Shown here piece by piece: positions 1 to 8,727 of a DNA stretch of 64,000 nt (the stretch's first letter is position 1; every line of letters starts with the position of its first letter). Under the pieces are notes generated by a model. The model was not told the origin of the DNA. It ran no database searches and worked only from the letters and a program-made list of their open reading frames with translations. The stretch is from Antiquaquibacter soli (GTDB lineage Bacteria; Actinomycetota; Actinomycetes; Actinomycetales; Microbacteriaceae). The DNA lies in assembly GCF_030580675.1 (NCBI RefSeq), contig NZ_JAUQUB010000001.1, forward strand, positions 496,001-560,000, in the 5' to 3' direction. Position numbers and translations under genes: made by a program.

Positions 1-1
1 G

Positions 2-325
2 GGAGTGGCGGGCATCGACCTGTCGCTCGCCGGGACGGGCACTCCTGGCGCCCACCTCTCACTGCAGGCAGCGGGCCAGGTCTACGCGACGACGATCGTC
101 AACCCCGACGGATCGTTCACGATCAACGCGACAGCCGTGCCCGGCGGGCTCTCCTCCCTCGAGCTCGTGCAGTACGTCGACCGCTCCTACCTGGCGACCC
201 TGCTGCCCGGCGGGGGAACCGTCGAGAAGCTGCTCGGCACGCTCGACGGCCTCGTCAACGCCCTCATCAAGCCGCTCGCGCTCACCGTCGGCAGCTCGCA
301 GGTCAACGTCGTGCTCGTGAACTGA
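2..325 (+). CDS. C-terminal part of a probable surface or exported protein (5' end outside window)
   Basis: The reading frame is open from the first bases and stops at 325, so only the last 107 or so codons are visible. The segment is rich in Gly, Ser, Thr, Val and Leu, has no cysteine, and contains a beta-strand-like stretch (VNPDGSFTINA) of the kind found in Ig-like or carboxypeptidase-regulatory repeats of actinobacterial surface proteins. It then runs into a hydrophobic beta-rich tail ending VNVVLVN. No sortase motif or terminal membrane anchor is visible. The GTG at position 5 could be an internal codon, and a true start there is unlikely because no ribosome-binding site can be judged. 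The function cannot be assigned from this fragment. It converges with the sdh operon across about 200 bp of GC-rich DNA in which I see no gene. Confidence 0.55.
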   Translation, partial: GVAGIDLSLAGTGTPGAHLSLQAAGQVYATTIVNPDGSFTINATAVPGGLSSLELVQYVDRSYLATLLPGGGTVEKLLGTLDGLVNALIKPLALTVGSSQVNVVLVN

Positions 326-521
326 GCGGCGGGCCGCTCGCGCCGTCGTCCGCGTTTCCGCGCGGCTTCCGGCAGAATGCGCGATGCCGCGGCACGCCAA
401 GACGTGCCGGAACTCGCAGCTGAGGCAGAGCCGGAGCGCCATGATGCGCGGGAAGTACTACGAGGTCCTCGGGCGCGCCCTGTGGGGCGCACCCTGCGGC
501 GCCATCCGGCGGGAAAAGCCC

Positions 522-1277
522 CTAGGGCTTCCCCCTGAGGATGGCCTGCTTCACCTCGGCGATGGCCTGCGTGACCTGGATGCCGCGGGGGCACGCCTCG
601 GAGCAGTTGAAGGTCGTGCGGCAGCGCCACACGCCCTCCTTGTCGTTGAGGATGTCGAGGCGCACCTGAGCGCCCTCGTCGCGGTCGTCGAAGATGAAGC
701 GGTGCGCGTTGACGATCGCGGCGGGGCCGAAGTACTGGCCGTCCGTCCAGAAGACCGGGCAGCTCGACGTGCACGCCGCGCAGAGGATGCACTTGGTGGT
801 GTCGTCGAAGCGCTCGCGGGCGACCACGGACTGCACTCGCTCCTTGCCCTTCTCGGGCTTGGACGTCGCCATGAGGAACGGGTTGATCGAGCGGTACGAC
901 TCGAAGAACGGCTCCATGTCGACGATGAGGTCCTTCTCCAGCGGAAGGCCCTTGATCGCCTCGACGTAGATCGGCTTGGAGATGTCGAGGTCCTTGATGA
1001 GGGTCTTGCAGGCGAGTCGGTTCTTGCCGTTGATCCGCATCGCGTCGGAGCCGCAGATGCCGTGCGCGCACGAGCGCCGGAAGGTCAGCGACCCGTCCTG
1101 CTCCCACTTGATCTTGTGCAGGGCGTCCAGTACGCGGTCCGTCGAGTACACCTCGACGTCGAAGTCCTGCCAGTACGGCTCGGCGTCGACGTCCGGGTCG
1201 AAGCGGCGGATGATGAGCGTCGCGGTGTAGGCCTGAACGGCGCCGACCTCGGCGGGCGCGTCGGTGACGAGAGTCAT
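522..1277 (-). CDS. sdhB: Succinate dehydrogenase iron-sulfur subunit
   Basis: This 251-residue protein carries electrons from the flavin of SdhA to the membrane quinone site in complex II. The N-terminal ferredoxin domain has the [2Fe-2S] ligands Cys70, Cys75 and Cys90, with Asp78 in the second-loop position as in many SdhB proteins. The C-terminal domain has CxxCxxCxxxC (Cys163, 166, 169, 173) and a second set (Cys219, 225, 229) for the [4Fe-4S] and [3Fe-4S] clusters. The length is normal for the family. The ATG start overlaps the sdhA stop by one base (TGATG arrangement), so the subunits are translationally coupled. It is the last gene of the minus-strand operon sdhC-sdhD-sdhA-sdhB. The identification is secure. 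Confidence 0.97.
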   Translation of the reverse strand: MTLVTDAPAEVGAVQAYTATLIIRRFDPDVDAEPYWQDFDVEVYSTDRVLDALHKIKWEQDGSLTFRRSCAHGICGSDAMRINGKNRLACKTLIKDLDISKPIYVEAIKGLPLEKDLIVDMEPFFESYRSINPFLMATSKPEKGKERVQSVVARERFDDTTKCILCAACTSSCPVFWTDGQYFGPAAIVNAHRFIFDDRDEGAQVRLDILNDKEGVWRCRTTFNCSEACPRGIQVTQAIAEVKQAILRGKP

Positions 1278-3064
1278 CAGTACTTTCTTTCCATCGGCTC
1301 GTAGCGGGTGATCGTGACCGGCTTCCAGTCGAGCCGGATGTGGTCGGCGGCGTCGGCGGAGTGCGGGTCGCCCGTGAGGTACGCCATGGTGTGCTTCATG
1401 TAGTTCGCGTCATCCCGGTTGGGGTAGTCGTCGCGCATGTGGCCGCCGCGGCTCTCCTTGCGGTTGCGGGCGGAGAACACCACGACCTCGGCGAGATCGA
1501 GCAGGAACCCGAGCTCGATCGCCTCGAGCAGGTCGGTGTTGAAGCGCTTGCCGTGGTCCTGGATCGCGATGTTCTTGTAGCGCTCGCGCAGGTCGTGGAT
1601 GACCTTGGTGACCTCGGTGAGCGACTCCTCGGTGCGGAACACCTGGGCGCTGCGGTCCATGTGGTCCTGCAGCTCCTTGCGGATGGCCGCGATGCGCTCG
1701 GTGCCGGTGGAGTTGCGCAGCGACTCGATGAGCGACCGGATGCCCGCGGCCGGGTCATCCGGAAGCGGCGTGAAGTCCACGGTCGCCGCGTACTCGACCG
1801 CGTTGTTGCCGGCGCGCTTGCCGAACACGTTGATGTCGAGAAGCGAGTTGGTGCCGAGGCGGTTGGAGCCGTGCACCGACACGCACGCGCACTCGCCGGC
1901 GGCGTAGAGGCCGGGCACGACGGTGTCGTTGTCCCGCAGTACCTCTGCCTTGACGTTGGTCGGGATGCCGCCCATCGCGTAGTGGGCCGTCGGCATCACC
2001 GGCACCGGCTCGACGACGGGGTCGACCCCGAGGTAGGTGCGCGCGAACTCGGTGATGTCGGGGAGCTTCGTCTCGAGGATCTCGGCGCCGAGGTGCGTGC
2101 AGTCGAGCAGCACGTAGTCCTTGTGGGGGCCGGCGCCGCGGCCCTCCGCGACCTCCTGCACCATGCACCGCGAGACGATGTCTCGGGGAGCGAGGTCCTT
2201 GATGGTGGGGGCGTACCGCTCCATGAAGCGCTCGCCGGATGCGTTGCGCAGGATGGCGCCCTCGCCTCGGGCGCCCTCGGTGAGCAGGATGCCCAGACCG
2301 GCGAGTCCCGTCGGGTGGAACTGGAAGAACTCCATGTCCTCGAGCGGGAGACCCTTGCGCCAGATGATGCCGACGCCGTCACCGGTGAGGGTGTGCGCGT
2401 TCGACGTGGTCTTGTAGATCTTGCCGAAGCCGCCCGTCGCGAAGACGATCGCCTTCGCCTGGAACACGTGCAGCTCACCGGTCGAGAGCTCGTAGGCGAC
2501 CACTCCGGACGGCTTGTCGCCGGTCATCACGAGGTCGAGCACGTAGAACTCGTTGAAGAAGTTGATGCCGAGCTTGACGCAGTTCTGGAACAGCGTCTGC
2601 AGGATCATGTGCCCGGTGCGGTCGGCCGCGTAGCACGCTCGGCGCACGGGGGCCTTGCCGTGGTCGCGGGTGTGACCACCGAAGCGGCGCTGGTCGATCT
2701 TGCCCTCGGGCGTGCGGTTGAACGGCAGACCCATGTTCTCGAGGTCGATGACCGCGTCGATGGCCTCCTTGGCAAGGATCTCCGCCGCGTCTTGGTCGAC
2801 GAGGTAGTCGCCGCCCTTGACCGTGTCGAAGGTGTGCCACTCCCAGTTGTCCTCCTCGACGTTCGCGAGCGCGGCAGCCATGCCGCCCTGCGCGGCGCCC
2901 GTGTGCGAGCGGGTCGGGTAGAGCTTGGAGATGACGGCCGTGCGAGCCTTCGGCCCGGCCTCGATCGCGGCGCGCATCCCGGCGCCGCCGGCGCCGACGA
3001 TGACCACGTCGAACTGGTGGTAGCGCACTCCGTCGACGGTCGTGCTCTCGTAGGGCTCGGTCAC
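1277..3064 (-). CDS. sdhA: Succinate dehydrogenase flavoprotein subunit
   Basis: This 595-residue flavoprotein oxidises succinate to fumarate in the TCA cycle. The dinucleotide-binding motif [10 protein letters not shown] lies near residues 24-33. The SHTGAAQGG motif follows, and its His54 is the expected covalent FAD attachment site. Further on are the substrate-side motif with Arg ([10 protein letters not shown]) and PTAHYAMGG with its active-site His. The open frame extends well upstream, but the GTG at 3064 gives the conventional N-terminus and sits in a GTGA overlap with the sdhD stop, so I chose it. Downstream, sdhB follows with a one-base overlap. This is a canonical member of the family. 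Confidence 0.97.
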   Translation of the reverse strand: MTEPYESTTVDGVRYHQFDVVIVGAGGAGMRAAIEAGPKARTAVISKLYPTRSHTGAAQGGMAAALANVEEDNWEWHTFDTVKGGDYLVDQDAAEILAKEAIDAVIDLENMGLPFNRTPEGKIDQRRFGGHTRDHGKAPVRRACYAADRTGHMILQTLFQNCVKLGINFFNEFYVLDLVMTGDKPSGVVAYELSTGELHVFQAKAIVFATGGFGKIYKTTSNAHTLTGDGVGIIWRKGLPLEDMEFFQFHPTGLAGLGILLTEGARGEGAILRNASGERFMERYAPTIKDLAPRDIVSRCMVQEVAEGRGAGPHKDYVLLDCTHLGAEILETKLPDITEFARTYLGVDPVVEPVPVMPTAHYAMGGIPTNVKAEVLRDNDTVVPGLYAAGECACVSVHGSNRLGTNSLLDINVFGKRAGNNAVEYAATVDFTPLPDDPAAGIRSLIESLRNSTGTERIAAIRKELQDHMDRSAQVFRTEESLTEVTKVIHDLRERYKNIAIQDHGKRFNTDLLEAIELGFLLDLAEVVVFSARNRKESRGGHMRDDYPNRDDANYMKHTMAYLTGDPHSADAADHIRLDWKPVTITRYEPMERKY

Positions 3065-3513
3065 TGGTTCACCGGGCAGAAGCTCGGGAGCAGATCGGCG
3101 GGCTGCCCGGCGGGGCAGGGGTCGAAGGTGTAGATCACGAGGGTTCCCAGGGTGAGGAGGACGACCGTCGAGGCGAGGATGGCCCCGAGCAGGATGCGCC
3201 GGACGGTCGGGTTGGTGGCGTAGTCGTTGACGAGGGTGCGCATGCCGTTGGCGCCGTGGATGAGCGCGAGCCACAGCAGCAGGGTGTCCCACACGACCCA
3301 GAACGGGTCGGCGAGCTTGCCCGCGACGAACGCGAAGTCGATCGCCTTGACTCCCTCTCCGGCGACGAGGTTGACGAAGAGGTGGCCGAAGATGAGCACG
3401 ACGAGCACGACGCCCGACGCGCGCATGTACATCCAGCCCCACTTCTCCCAGTTGATGCCGCGGCGGCGCTGGGGCTTGGCCGCGGGGGTGCGGGGAGCCT
3501 CGATGGTGGTCAT
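3061..3513 (-). CDS. sdhD: Succinate dehydrogenase hydrophobic membrane anchor subunit
   Basis: This 150-residue membrane protein has three predicted helices (about residues 31-51, 70-90 and 107-129). With SdhC it anchors SdhAB and forms the quinone site and haem pocket. His86 in the motif LIHGANGMR on helix 2 is the likely haem ligand. The C-terminal tail after helix 3 contains two cysteines (DPCPAG and SFCPV), which is unusual for the family but has no obvious role. The ATG at 3513 overlaps the sdhC stop as ATGA, and the gene ends in a GTGA overlap with sdhA. The longer open frame upstream is a shadow of sdhC. The role is assigned from position and helix pattern, because anchor subunits diverge strongly in sequence. 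Confidence 0.92.
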   Translation of the reverse strand: MTTIEAPRTPAAKPQRRRGINWEKWGWMYMRASGVVLVVLIFGHLFVNLVAGEGVKAIDFAFVAGKLADPFWVVWDTLLLWLALIHGANGMRTLVNDYATNPTVRRILLGAILASTVVLLTLGTLVIYTFDPCPAGQPADLLPSFCPVNQ

Positions 3514-3953
3514 CACTCGCCTCCGAAGATGTGCATGAGCTGGCGCGGGATGAAGCCGGCGAGCAGAACGAGCCACAGGCCGATGACGACCCAGAACATG
3601 ACGCGCTGGTGCTTGGTGCCGACGCTCCAGAAGTCGATGAGGATGATCCGCAGTCCGTTGAGGGCGTGCAGGCCGATCGCGGCGACGAGGCCGATCTCGC
3701 CGAGGCCCATGATCGGCGTCTTGTACGCGCCGATCACGGCGTTGTACGCCTCGGGGCTCAACCGGACGAGCGAGGTGTCGAGGATGTGGACCAGGAGGAA
3801 GAAGTAGATCGCGACACCGGTGATGCGGTGCAGCACCCACGACCACATGCCCTCGCGTCCTCGATAGAGGGTGCCGGCCGGTCGCTTCGGCATTCGGATC
3901 GTGGGCGAGGCGACCGTCTCGGTCGCCAGGGTACCCGCCGATTTCTCTGGCAC
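3513..3953 (-). CDS. sdhC: Succinate dehydrogenase cytochrome b556 subunit
   Basis: This 146-residue protein is the first gene of the sdh operon. It has an N-terminal cytoplasmic segment and three helices (about residues 38-60, 82-107 and 118-136). The motif [10 protein letters not shown] (residues 41-50) is typical of SdhC, and His96 in LHALNGLR is the expected haem ligand. The GTG start is supported by a strong AAGGAGG ribosome-binding site seven bases upstream. The upstream region carries two short palindromes and a possible -10 element, so control of the whole operon probably acts there. The stop overlaps the sdhD start. Confidence 0.94.
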   Translation of the reverse strand: MPEKSAGTLATETVASPTIRMPKRPAGTLYRGREGMWSWVLHRITGVAIYFFLLVHILDTSLVRLSPEAYNAVIGAYKTPIMGLGEIGLVAAIGLHALNGLRIILIDFWSVGTKHQRVMFWVVIGLWLVLLAGFIPRQLMHIFGGE

Positions 3954-3960
3954 GAGGAAC

Positions 3961-3967
3961 CCTCCTT
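3961..3967 (-). promoter_or_regulatory. Strong ribosome-binding site of sdhC
   Basis: The minus strand reads AAGGAGG here with a 7-nt spacer to the GTG at 3953. This fixes the sdhC start. It is one of the few near-perfect Shine-Dalgarno sequences in the window; many other genes lack one and instead show leaderless-type promoters. Confidence 0.85.
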
Positions 3968-4026
3968 GCGAGGAATTCGGGCCGCGTCCTTGGCGGCCGA
4001 CGGACGTCTGGATTGCAGACCATCTC

Positions 4027-4070
4027 AGTGTATTTCACTCAGGGTGAACATGCGTCTTAGGCAGCCCTAA
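4027..4070 (-). promoter_or_regulatory. Candidate sdh promoter with two short palindromes
   Basis: Read on the minus strand, TACACT (4027-4032) could be the -10 of the sdh operon, about 75 nt before sdhC. Just upstream are TTCAC-N5-GTGAA (4034-4048) and TTAGG-N4-CCTAA (4057-4070). The second resembles the half-sites of DtxR/IdeR iron boxes, although the full 19-bp consensus is not met. Promoter and operator are inferred from position and symmetry only. Confidence 0.35.
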
Positions 4071-4124
4071 ATAGCTCGACTTCAAGATACTTCGCGAAAG
4101 AACACCGAATCTTGCGGCCGTCGC

Positions 4125-4130
4125 TATGCT
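4125..4130 (+). promoter_or_regulatory. Candidate -10 element for the 4160 gene
   Basis: TATGCT fits the actinobacterial TAnnnT -10 pattern and lies 29 nt before the proposed TTG start. No clear -35 is visible. Confidence 0.35.
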
Positions 4131-4159
4131 GTCGCCAGCCCCTAGAAAGTGAGTGTTCA

Positions 4160-4999
4160 TTGCAGAAGCTCCTCGTGGCCGCGGTCGCGGTCGTCGCGCT
4201 CGTCCTCGGTGCCGCCGTGCCGGCGCTCGCCATCCAGACGCAATCGTGGGAGGAGCGGCGCATCGCGACCGAAGCGTTCGACGCTGCCGCCGAGTCGGCA
4301 CTCGACGCATCCACTGACGCGGCGACTGCCGCTCAATTGCTCGCGGAGGCCCGCGAGGCCGCCGAGCCGGTGCTCGAGGATGCCCGCGCCGTCGCTGCCT
4401 CCGCGCCCGGCTACTTCGCCCCCGCCGTGCTCGACCCCCTGGTCGCCGCCGTCGCCGCGCTCGACGAGGCCCTCGCCGCGGAGGCGCCCGACGGGGCGGC
4501 CATGCCGGCGACCGAGCGGCCACAGTCGGTCGAGGAACTCCGCGCGAGCGTCGATCCGCTCCTGGAGTGGGCGGATGCCGAGGGGGAGAGGTCAGCTGCC
4601 GTCGCTGCTCTGGCTGCCGAGCTGGCCGAGGCGACCGAGGGGAGCAGCGCCGCGCTGCTCGCGCTCGCGGAGACGGTCGGGGCCGAGGCATCCACGGCGC
4701 TCGGCGCCGCGCCGCTCGCGACGCCGGAGTCCCGGTCGGCCGTCGAGGCGGCTCGCGACGCCCTGCTCGCCGCGATCGAGGACGACGAGTCGCTCGCCGA
4801 GACAGCCGCGGCCTACGCGAGCGCTGTGGCGGCGCTCCGCGCGTCGCAGCAGGCAGCGGCGGATGCGGCGGCGGAGGCTTCTCGTCAGTCTTCTGGTTCG
4901 CCCCGAGGATCTGTCGTCCTCGCCCCGTTGCCCGAGGGGTGGTTCTGCGGCGCGATCGGGTACATCAGCAGCGAGTGCCAGGCGCTCCTGAACCGCTAA
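4160..4999 (+). CDS. Alanine-rich secreted protein of unknown function
   Basis: About 279 residues. The TTG at 4160 gives a short Lys-containing N-terminus followed by a hydrophobic core and an AxA-type cleavage region (VPALA, near residue 22), which is a convincing signal peptide. The ATG at 4112 in the same frame would bury that signal behind an implausible leader, so I prefer the TTG. The mature protein is mostly Ala/Glu/Asp-rich and predicted to be helical or coiled. A short C-terminal stretch holds two cysteines (FCGAIGYISSECQ) that could form a disulfide. Similar small Ala-rich exported proteins are common in Microbacteriaceae, but I recognise no named family. It diverges from sdhC and converges with the mannosyltransferase gene with a 4-nt overlap of the ends. 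Confidence 0.6.
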   Translation: MQKLLVAAVAVVALVLGAAVPALAIQTQSWEERRIATEAFDAAAESALDASTDAATAAQLLAEAREAAEPVLEDARAVAASAPGYFAPAVLDPLVAAVAALDEALAAEAPDGAAMPATERPQSVEELRASVDPLLEWADAEGERSAAVAALAAELAEATEGSSAALLALAETVGAEASTALGAAPLATPESRSAVEAARDALLAAIEDDESLAETAAAYASAVAALRASQQAAADAAAEASRQSSGSPRGSVVLAPLPEGWFCGAIGYISSECQALLNR

Positions 5000-6114
5000 A
5001 CCCCCACCGGCGCGAGCACGCTCTCGTAGTGCCCGATGAGTTCGTCGCACACCGACTCCCACGAGCGGCCGACGACGGCGCGTCGGCCGGCTTCGCCCAT
5101 GCGCAGCCGCAGCGGCTCGTCGAGCACGAGTCCTTCCACGTAGGCGCGCAGCTGCGCGTCGAAGCGCGGGTCGAAGAGGTAGCCGTCGACGCCGTGATCG
5201 ATGAGGTCGATCGGCCCGCCGGCGCGCGGCGAGATCACGGGCAGCCCGCTCGCGTGCGCCTCCTGCACGGTCTGGCCGAAGGTCTCCTCCGCCCCGGTAT
5301 GGGCGAAGACGTCGAACGAGGCGTAGGCGACGGCGAGGTCGCGGCCCGACAGCGCTCCGAGGTAGGAGACGGGCATCCCGCGCAGTGCTTTGCGAACGGA
5401 CGGCAGGGATGGCCCGTCTCCGACGATCGCGAGTCGGACGCCGGGCATCCCGCGCAGCGCGTCGAAGCGCTCCACTTGCTTCTCGGGGGCGATCCGCCCG
5501 ACATAGCCGACGATGGTCTCGCCCCCGGGCGCCAGACGCTGGCGGAGCCGGACGACGGCGGGGTCGACCCGGTTGCGCGGGTGATAGGTAGCGAGGTCGA
5601 CGCCGCGCCCCCAGCGGCCGAGGCGCTCGACGCCCGCGGCCTCGAGATCGGCGAGCGACGCGGTCGACGGCGCGAGGGTGAGGGCGGCTCCCTCGTGCAC
5701 CCAGCGCACGACGCGCCACGCGAACTTCGTGGCGGCGCCGAGCCGGTTGCGGCGCGCGTACCCGGCGACGTCGGTCTGGAAGATGGCCACCGCGGGGATA
5801 CCGAGCCTCCTGCCGGCGTCGATCGCCTGCGCGCCGAGCAGGAACGGCGAGGCGGCGTGGATGACGTCGGGCGCGAAGTCGGCGATGAGCTTGGTCACTT
5901 GCGGGCTCGGGAGCCCCACCGGGAACTGGCGGTACGCGACGGCGGGCACCTCGTGCACCCGGAACCCCGCGTAGTCCCGCGGCGCGCCCGCGGCCGGGGC
6001 GATCACCATCGCCTCGTGCCCGCGCAGCGCCAGATGGTCGAGCACCTTGCGAACGCTCGTGGTGACGCCGTTGGTGGTGGGGAGGAAGGACTCGCTCACG
6101 ACGACTACCCGCAT
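4996..6114 (-). CDS. GT4 glycosyltransferase, GDP-mannose-dependent alpha-mannosyltransferase (MgtA-like)
   Basis: This 372-residue GT-B fold enzyme has the N-terminal acceptor domain start VVVVSESFLPTTNGVTTSV, typical of the mannosyltransferase branch that includes actinobacterial MgtA and PimB-like proteins. The C-terminal donor domain has GYVGRIAPEKQVERF and the E-x7-E-type motif GAEETFGQTVQEAHASGLPV. Enzymes of this branch transfer mannose to diacylglycerol-linked glucuronic acid or to phosphatidylinositol mannosides in glycolipid and lipomannan assembly. The exact acceptor cannot be read from sequence. The gene diverges from manC, which makes GDP-mannose, and this supports the donor assignment. 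The ATG start lies just after a GC-rich segment with no strong ribosome-binding site. Confidence 0.85.
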   Translation of the reverse strand: MRVVVVSESFLPTTNGVTTSVRKVLDHLALRGHEAMVIAPAAGAPRDYAGFRVHEVPAVAYRQFPVGLPSPQVTKLIADFAPDVIHAASPFLLGAQAIDAGRRLGIPAVAIFQTDVAGYARRNRLGAATKFAWRVVRWVHEGAALTLAPSTASLADLEAAGVERLGRWGRGVDLATYHPRNRVDPAVVRLRQRLAPGGETIVGYVGRIAPEKQVERFDALRGMPGVRLAIVGDGPSLPSVRKALRGMPVSYLGALSGRDLAVAYASFDVFAHTGAEETFGQTVQEAHASGLPVISPRAGGPIDLIDHGVDGYLFDPRFDAQLRAYVEGLVLDEPLRLRMGEAGRRAVVGRSWESVCDELIGHYESVLAPVGV

Positions 6115-6216
6115 GGCCCCAGGGTCCGCCGGGCACGTGGACGGCGGGTGAATCGTGCCTGTCGTGTCGGTGACCGATCGTCGTCCAGACCACGGCGGCT
6201 CACAGCATCCACGCCC

Positions 6217-6222
6217 TAGAAT
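6217..6222 (+). promoter_or_regulatory. -10 element of manC
   Basis: TAGAAT ends 8 nt before the manC ATG, so transcription would begin at or within two bases of the start codon. No Shine-Dalgarno fits in that space, which suggests a leaderless mRNA. Confidence 0.55.
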
Positions 6223-6230
6223 CGTCGACC

Positions 6231-7352
6231 ATGAGCCCCACCGGTGCGCCGATCGACGGTTTCTACAGCGTGATCCCGGCGGGGGGCATCGGTTCGCGAC
6301 TGTGGCCGCTGTCCCGCGCGGACGCGCCGAAGTTCCTCCACGACCTCACAGGATCGGGCCAGACGCTCCTCAAGGACACCTGGGACAGGCTCGCGCCCCT
6401 CTCCGGCCCCAGCCGCATCATGGTCGTCACCGGACGCGCCCACCGGGCCGCCGTCGAGGATCAGCTGCCCGACCTCTCCGACCCCAACGTGGTGCTGGAG
6501 AGCGAGCCGCGCGACTCGTCCGCCGCGATCGGTCTCGCCGCCGCCATCCTGGTGCGACGGGAGCCCGACGTCATCGTCGGCTCGTTCGCCGCCGACCATG
6601 TGATCCGGGATGCCCGCGGCTTCCGCCGCGCCGTGCAGGAGGGTGTGGCCGCCGCCCGAGCCGGGTTCATCGCCACCATCGGCATCACCCCGACAGAGCC
6701 CGCGATCGGCTTCGGCTACATCCACTGCGCCGGCCCGATCGCCATCGACGGGGCGCCCAACGCGGTCGCCGCCAACTCCTTCGTGGAGAAGCCCGACCTC
6801 GCCACCGCGGAGCGGTATCTGGCCGACGGCGACTATTTGTGGAACGGCGGGATGTTCATCGCCCGCGCCGATGTCTTGCTCCGTCAGATCGGTGAGTCGG
6901 ACCCCGACCTCCTCGCGGGCATCGAGCGGCTCGCCGACGCGTGGGACACCCCGGCCCGGGGAGCCGTCGTCGACAAGGAGTGGCCGCGGCTGCGGAAGAT
7001 CGCCATCGACTACACGGTCGCGGAGCCCGCCGCCGCGGCCGGTCGACTCGTCGTGATCCCCGGTGACTTCGAGTGGGACGACGTCGGCGACTTCGCCTCC
7101 ATCGCGAAGCTGCACGCCGGGGGGCGGAAGTCGGATCTGGCCATCTTGGGGGAGAACGCCCGCGTGCTCGCCGACCGCTCGACCGGAATCGTGATCAGCC
7201 AGAGCGATCGAATGATCTCCCTCGTCGGGGTCACCGATATCGTCGTCGTCGATACGCCGGATGCCCTCCTCGTGACCACCACGTCCAACGCGCAGCGCGT
7301 GAAATCCGTGGTCGACGCCCTCAAGCTCTCCGGCCGCGACGACGTGCTCTGA
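6231..7352 (+). CDS. manC: Mannose-1-phosphate guanylyltransferase
   Basis: This 373-residue nucleotidyltransferase makes GDP-mannose from mannose-1-phosphate and GTP. The signature PAGGIGSRLWPLSRADAPKF (residues 16-35) contains the Gly-rich GTP loop and the catalytic Arg/Lys residues. Later motifs are GSFAADHVI, GFGYIHC, NSFVEKPD and LWNGGMFI, all in the family order. It lacks the C-terminal isomerase domain of bifunctional ManC/AlgA proteins, which is normal for the actinobacterial form. The product feeds the neighbouring mannosyltransferase and cell-envelope glycans. A short hairpin (TCCCGG-N4-CCGGGA, 7365-7380) follows the stop but lacks a T-tract. Confidence 0.94.
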   Translation: MSPTGAPIDGFYSVIPAGGIGSRLWPLSRADAPKFLHDLTGSGQTLLKDTWDRLAPLSGPSRIMVVTGRAHRAAVEDQLPDLSDPNVVLESEPRDSSAAIGLAAAILVRREPDVIVGSFAADHVIRDARGFRRAVQEGVAAARAGFIATIGITPTEPAIGFGYIHCAGPIAIDGAPNAVAANSFVEKPDLATAERYLADGDYLWNGGMFIARADVLLRQIGESDPDLLAGIERLADAWDTPARGAVVDKEWPRLRKIAIDYTVAEPAAAAGRLVVIPGDFEWDDVGDFASIAKLHAGGRKSDLAILGENARVLADRSTGIVISQSDRMISLVGVTDIVVVDTPDALLVTTTSNAQRVKSVVDALKLSGRDDVL

Positions 7353-7470
7353 GGTCAGGGAATGTCCCGGTCAGCCGGGATATGTGTCGAGCGCGTTTCG
7401 GCGCCGTCGCGAGTGTGTAACCTTTCGGCCACGGCCTCCGATTGGCCGTTCCGGCGCTCGTAACTTTAGG

Positions 7471-7531
7471 TAACGTGTACTCCACTATGTCCCAGCTATC
7501 CCGCTGGGCTGCATCTTGGAGGACACCTTGA
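7471..7531 (+). promoter_or_regulatory. Leader of the nucleoside-transport operon with a 14-codon upstream ORF and hairpin
   Basis: A TAnnnT hexamer (TAACGT, 7471-7476) precedes an ATG at 7487. That ATG opens a 14-codon frame ending in TGA at 7529-7531, overlapping the lipoprotein TTG start (7528) as TTGA. The frame includes two Trp codons and rare CTA, AGG and ACA codons. A CCCAGC-N6-GCTGGG hairpin (7491-7508) lies inside it, and the GGAGG of the lipoprotein gene (7518-7522) sits at its end. Translational coupling or attenuation is inferred. Confidence 0.4.
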
Positions 7532-8625
7532 GCATCATCTCCCGCGGCCGCGTTCTCAGCGGCCTTGCGCTCGTCGGAACGGGCGCACTCGTGCTCGCCG
7601 GCTGCGCCGCAGCACCCGAGGAGACCGACGGCGGCGAGGCCGCAGTCGACTTCCTTCCCTGCATGGTCTCCGACGCCGGCGGCTTCGACGACAAGTCGTT
7701 CAACCAGCTCGGCTACGAGGGCCTGACGGAGGCCGCCGCCGAGATCGGCGTCGAGCCCATCACCGTCGAGTCCGCCTCCGAGACCGACTACGCGCCCAAC
7801 ATCGAGAGCCTCCTCGGCCAGGGCTGCGACCTCATCGTCACCGTCGGCTTCGCGCTCTCGGCCGCGACCCTCGAGGCCGCCGCCGCGAACCCCGACGTCA
7901 ACTTCGCCCTCATCGACGACGCGGCGGACGCCGACTTCGACGGCAAGCCCGACTACGACAACGCCAAGCCGATCGTCTTCAACACGGCCGAGGCCGCGTT
8001 CCTCGTCGGCTACGCCGCGGCGAGCTACACCAAGACCGGCACGGTCGCGACGTGGGGCGGCATGAACTTCCCGACCGTCACGATCTTCATGGACGGCTTC
8101 GCCCAGGGTGTCGCGTACTACAACGAGCAGAAGGGCACCGCGGTGCAGGTGCTCGGCTGGACCGGCGACGGCGAGACCTCGTCGTTCACCGGTGGCTTCG
8201 AGGCGAACGACCAGGCGAAGGCCGTGGCGCAGGGCTTCATCGACCAGGGAGCAGACATCCTGCTCCCCGTCGGCGGCCCGATCTACCAGAGCGCCGTCGC
8301 GGCCATCGCGGACTCCGGCAAGGACATCGCGCTGCTCGGTGTCGACGCCGACCTGTTCGAGACCGACCCGTCGACCGCTGACATCATCCTTACGTCGATC
8401 CTCAAGGGCATCAAGAACGCGACCCACGACGTCGTCGCGGCGGCGGCCGCCGATGATTTCACGAACGAGGCCTACGTGGGCACGCTCGAGAACGAGGGTG
8501 TGGGCTACGCGCCGTTCCACAACTTCGAGTCGCTCGTCTCGCCCGACCTGCAGGGTGAGCTCGACGAGATCCAGGCTGGCATCATCGATGGCAGCATCAC
8601 GGTGACCTCGTACCTCGCGGGCTAG
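7528..8625 (+). CDS. BMP/PnrA-family nucleoside-binding lipoprotein of an ABC importer
   Basis: This is a 365-residue extracytoplasmic substrate-binding protein. The TTG at 7528 is preceded by GGAGG at a 5-nt spacing and yields a signal peptide with lipobox LAGC (Cys26), so the mature protein is membrane-anchored by lipid. The body has PnrA/Bmp family features: MVSDAGGFDDKSFNQ near the start, GLTEAA, and GFALSAATLEAA. Members bind purine or pyrimidine nucleosides. The downstream ABC ATPase and two permeases, then cytidine deaminase and thymidine phosphorylase, fit a nucleoside uptake role. A strong hairpin terminator follows the gene and would let the binding protein be made in excess over the transporter. 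An alternative TTG at 7516 in the same frame lacks a ribosome-binding site. Confidence 0.9.
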   Translation: MSIISRGRVLSGLALVGTGALVLAGCAAAPEETDGGEAAVDFLPCMVSDAGGFDDKSFNQLGYEGLTEAAAEIGVEPITVESASETDYAPNIESLLGQGCDLIVTVGFALSAATLEAAAANPDVNFALIDDAADADFDGKPDYDNAKPIVFNTAEAAFLVGYAAASYTKTGTVATWGGMNFPTVTIFMDGFAQGVAYYNEQKGTAVQVLGWTGDGETSSFTGGFEANDQAKAVAQGFIDQGADILLPVGGPIYQSAVAAIADSGKDIALLGVDADLFETDPSTADIILTSILKGIKNATHDVVAAAAADDFTNEAYVGTLENEGVGYAPFHNFESLVSPDLQGELDEIQAGIIDGSITVTSYLAG

Positions 8626-8640
8626 TCACCAGCAGTACTC

Positions 8641-8683
8641 GGTCGGGGAGGCCAGCTCAGTGCTGGTCTCCCCGACCTTTCTT
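8641..8683 (+). terminator. Intrinsic terminator or attenuator after the binding-protein gene
   Basis: A 16-bp stem (8641-8656 with 8662-8677, one G-U pair) with loop TCAGT is followed by TTTCTT. It is the clearest rho-independent terminator in the window. It separates the lipoprotein gene from the ABC ATPase gene, so the latter depends on read-through or on its own promoter at 8728. Confidence 0.85.
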
Positions 8684-8727
8684 AACCCACAATGAGAAGC
8701 GAGACGCGGCCGACGAAGTCCGCCGAT

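Noticed and set aside
1340-3133. 597-codon open frame on the plus strand
   Set aside because: It is antisense to sdhA, which is unmistakable.
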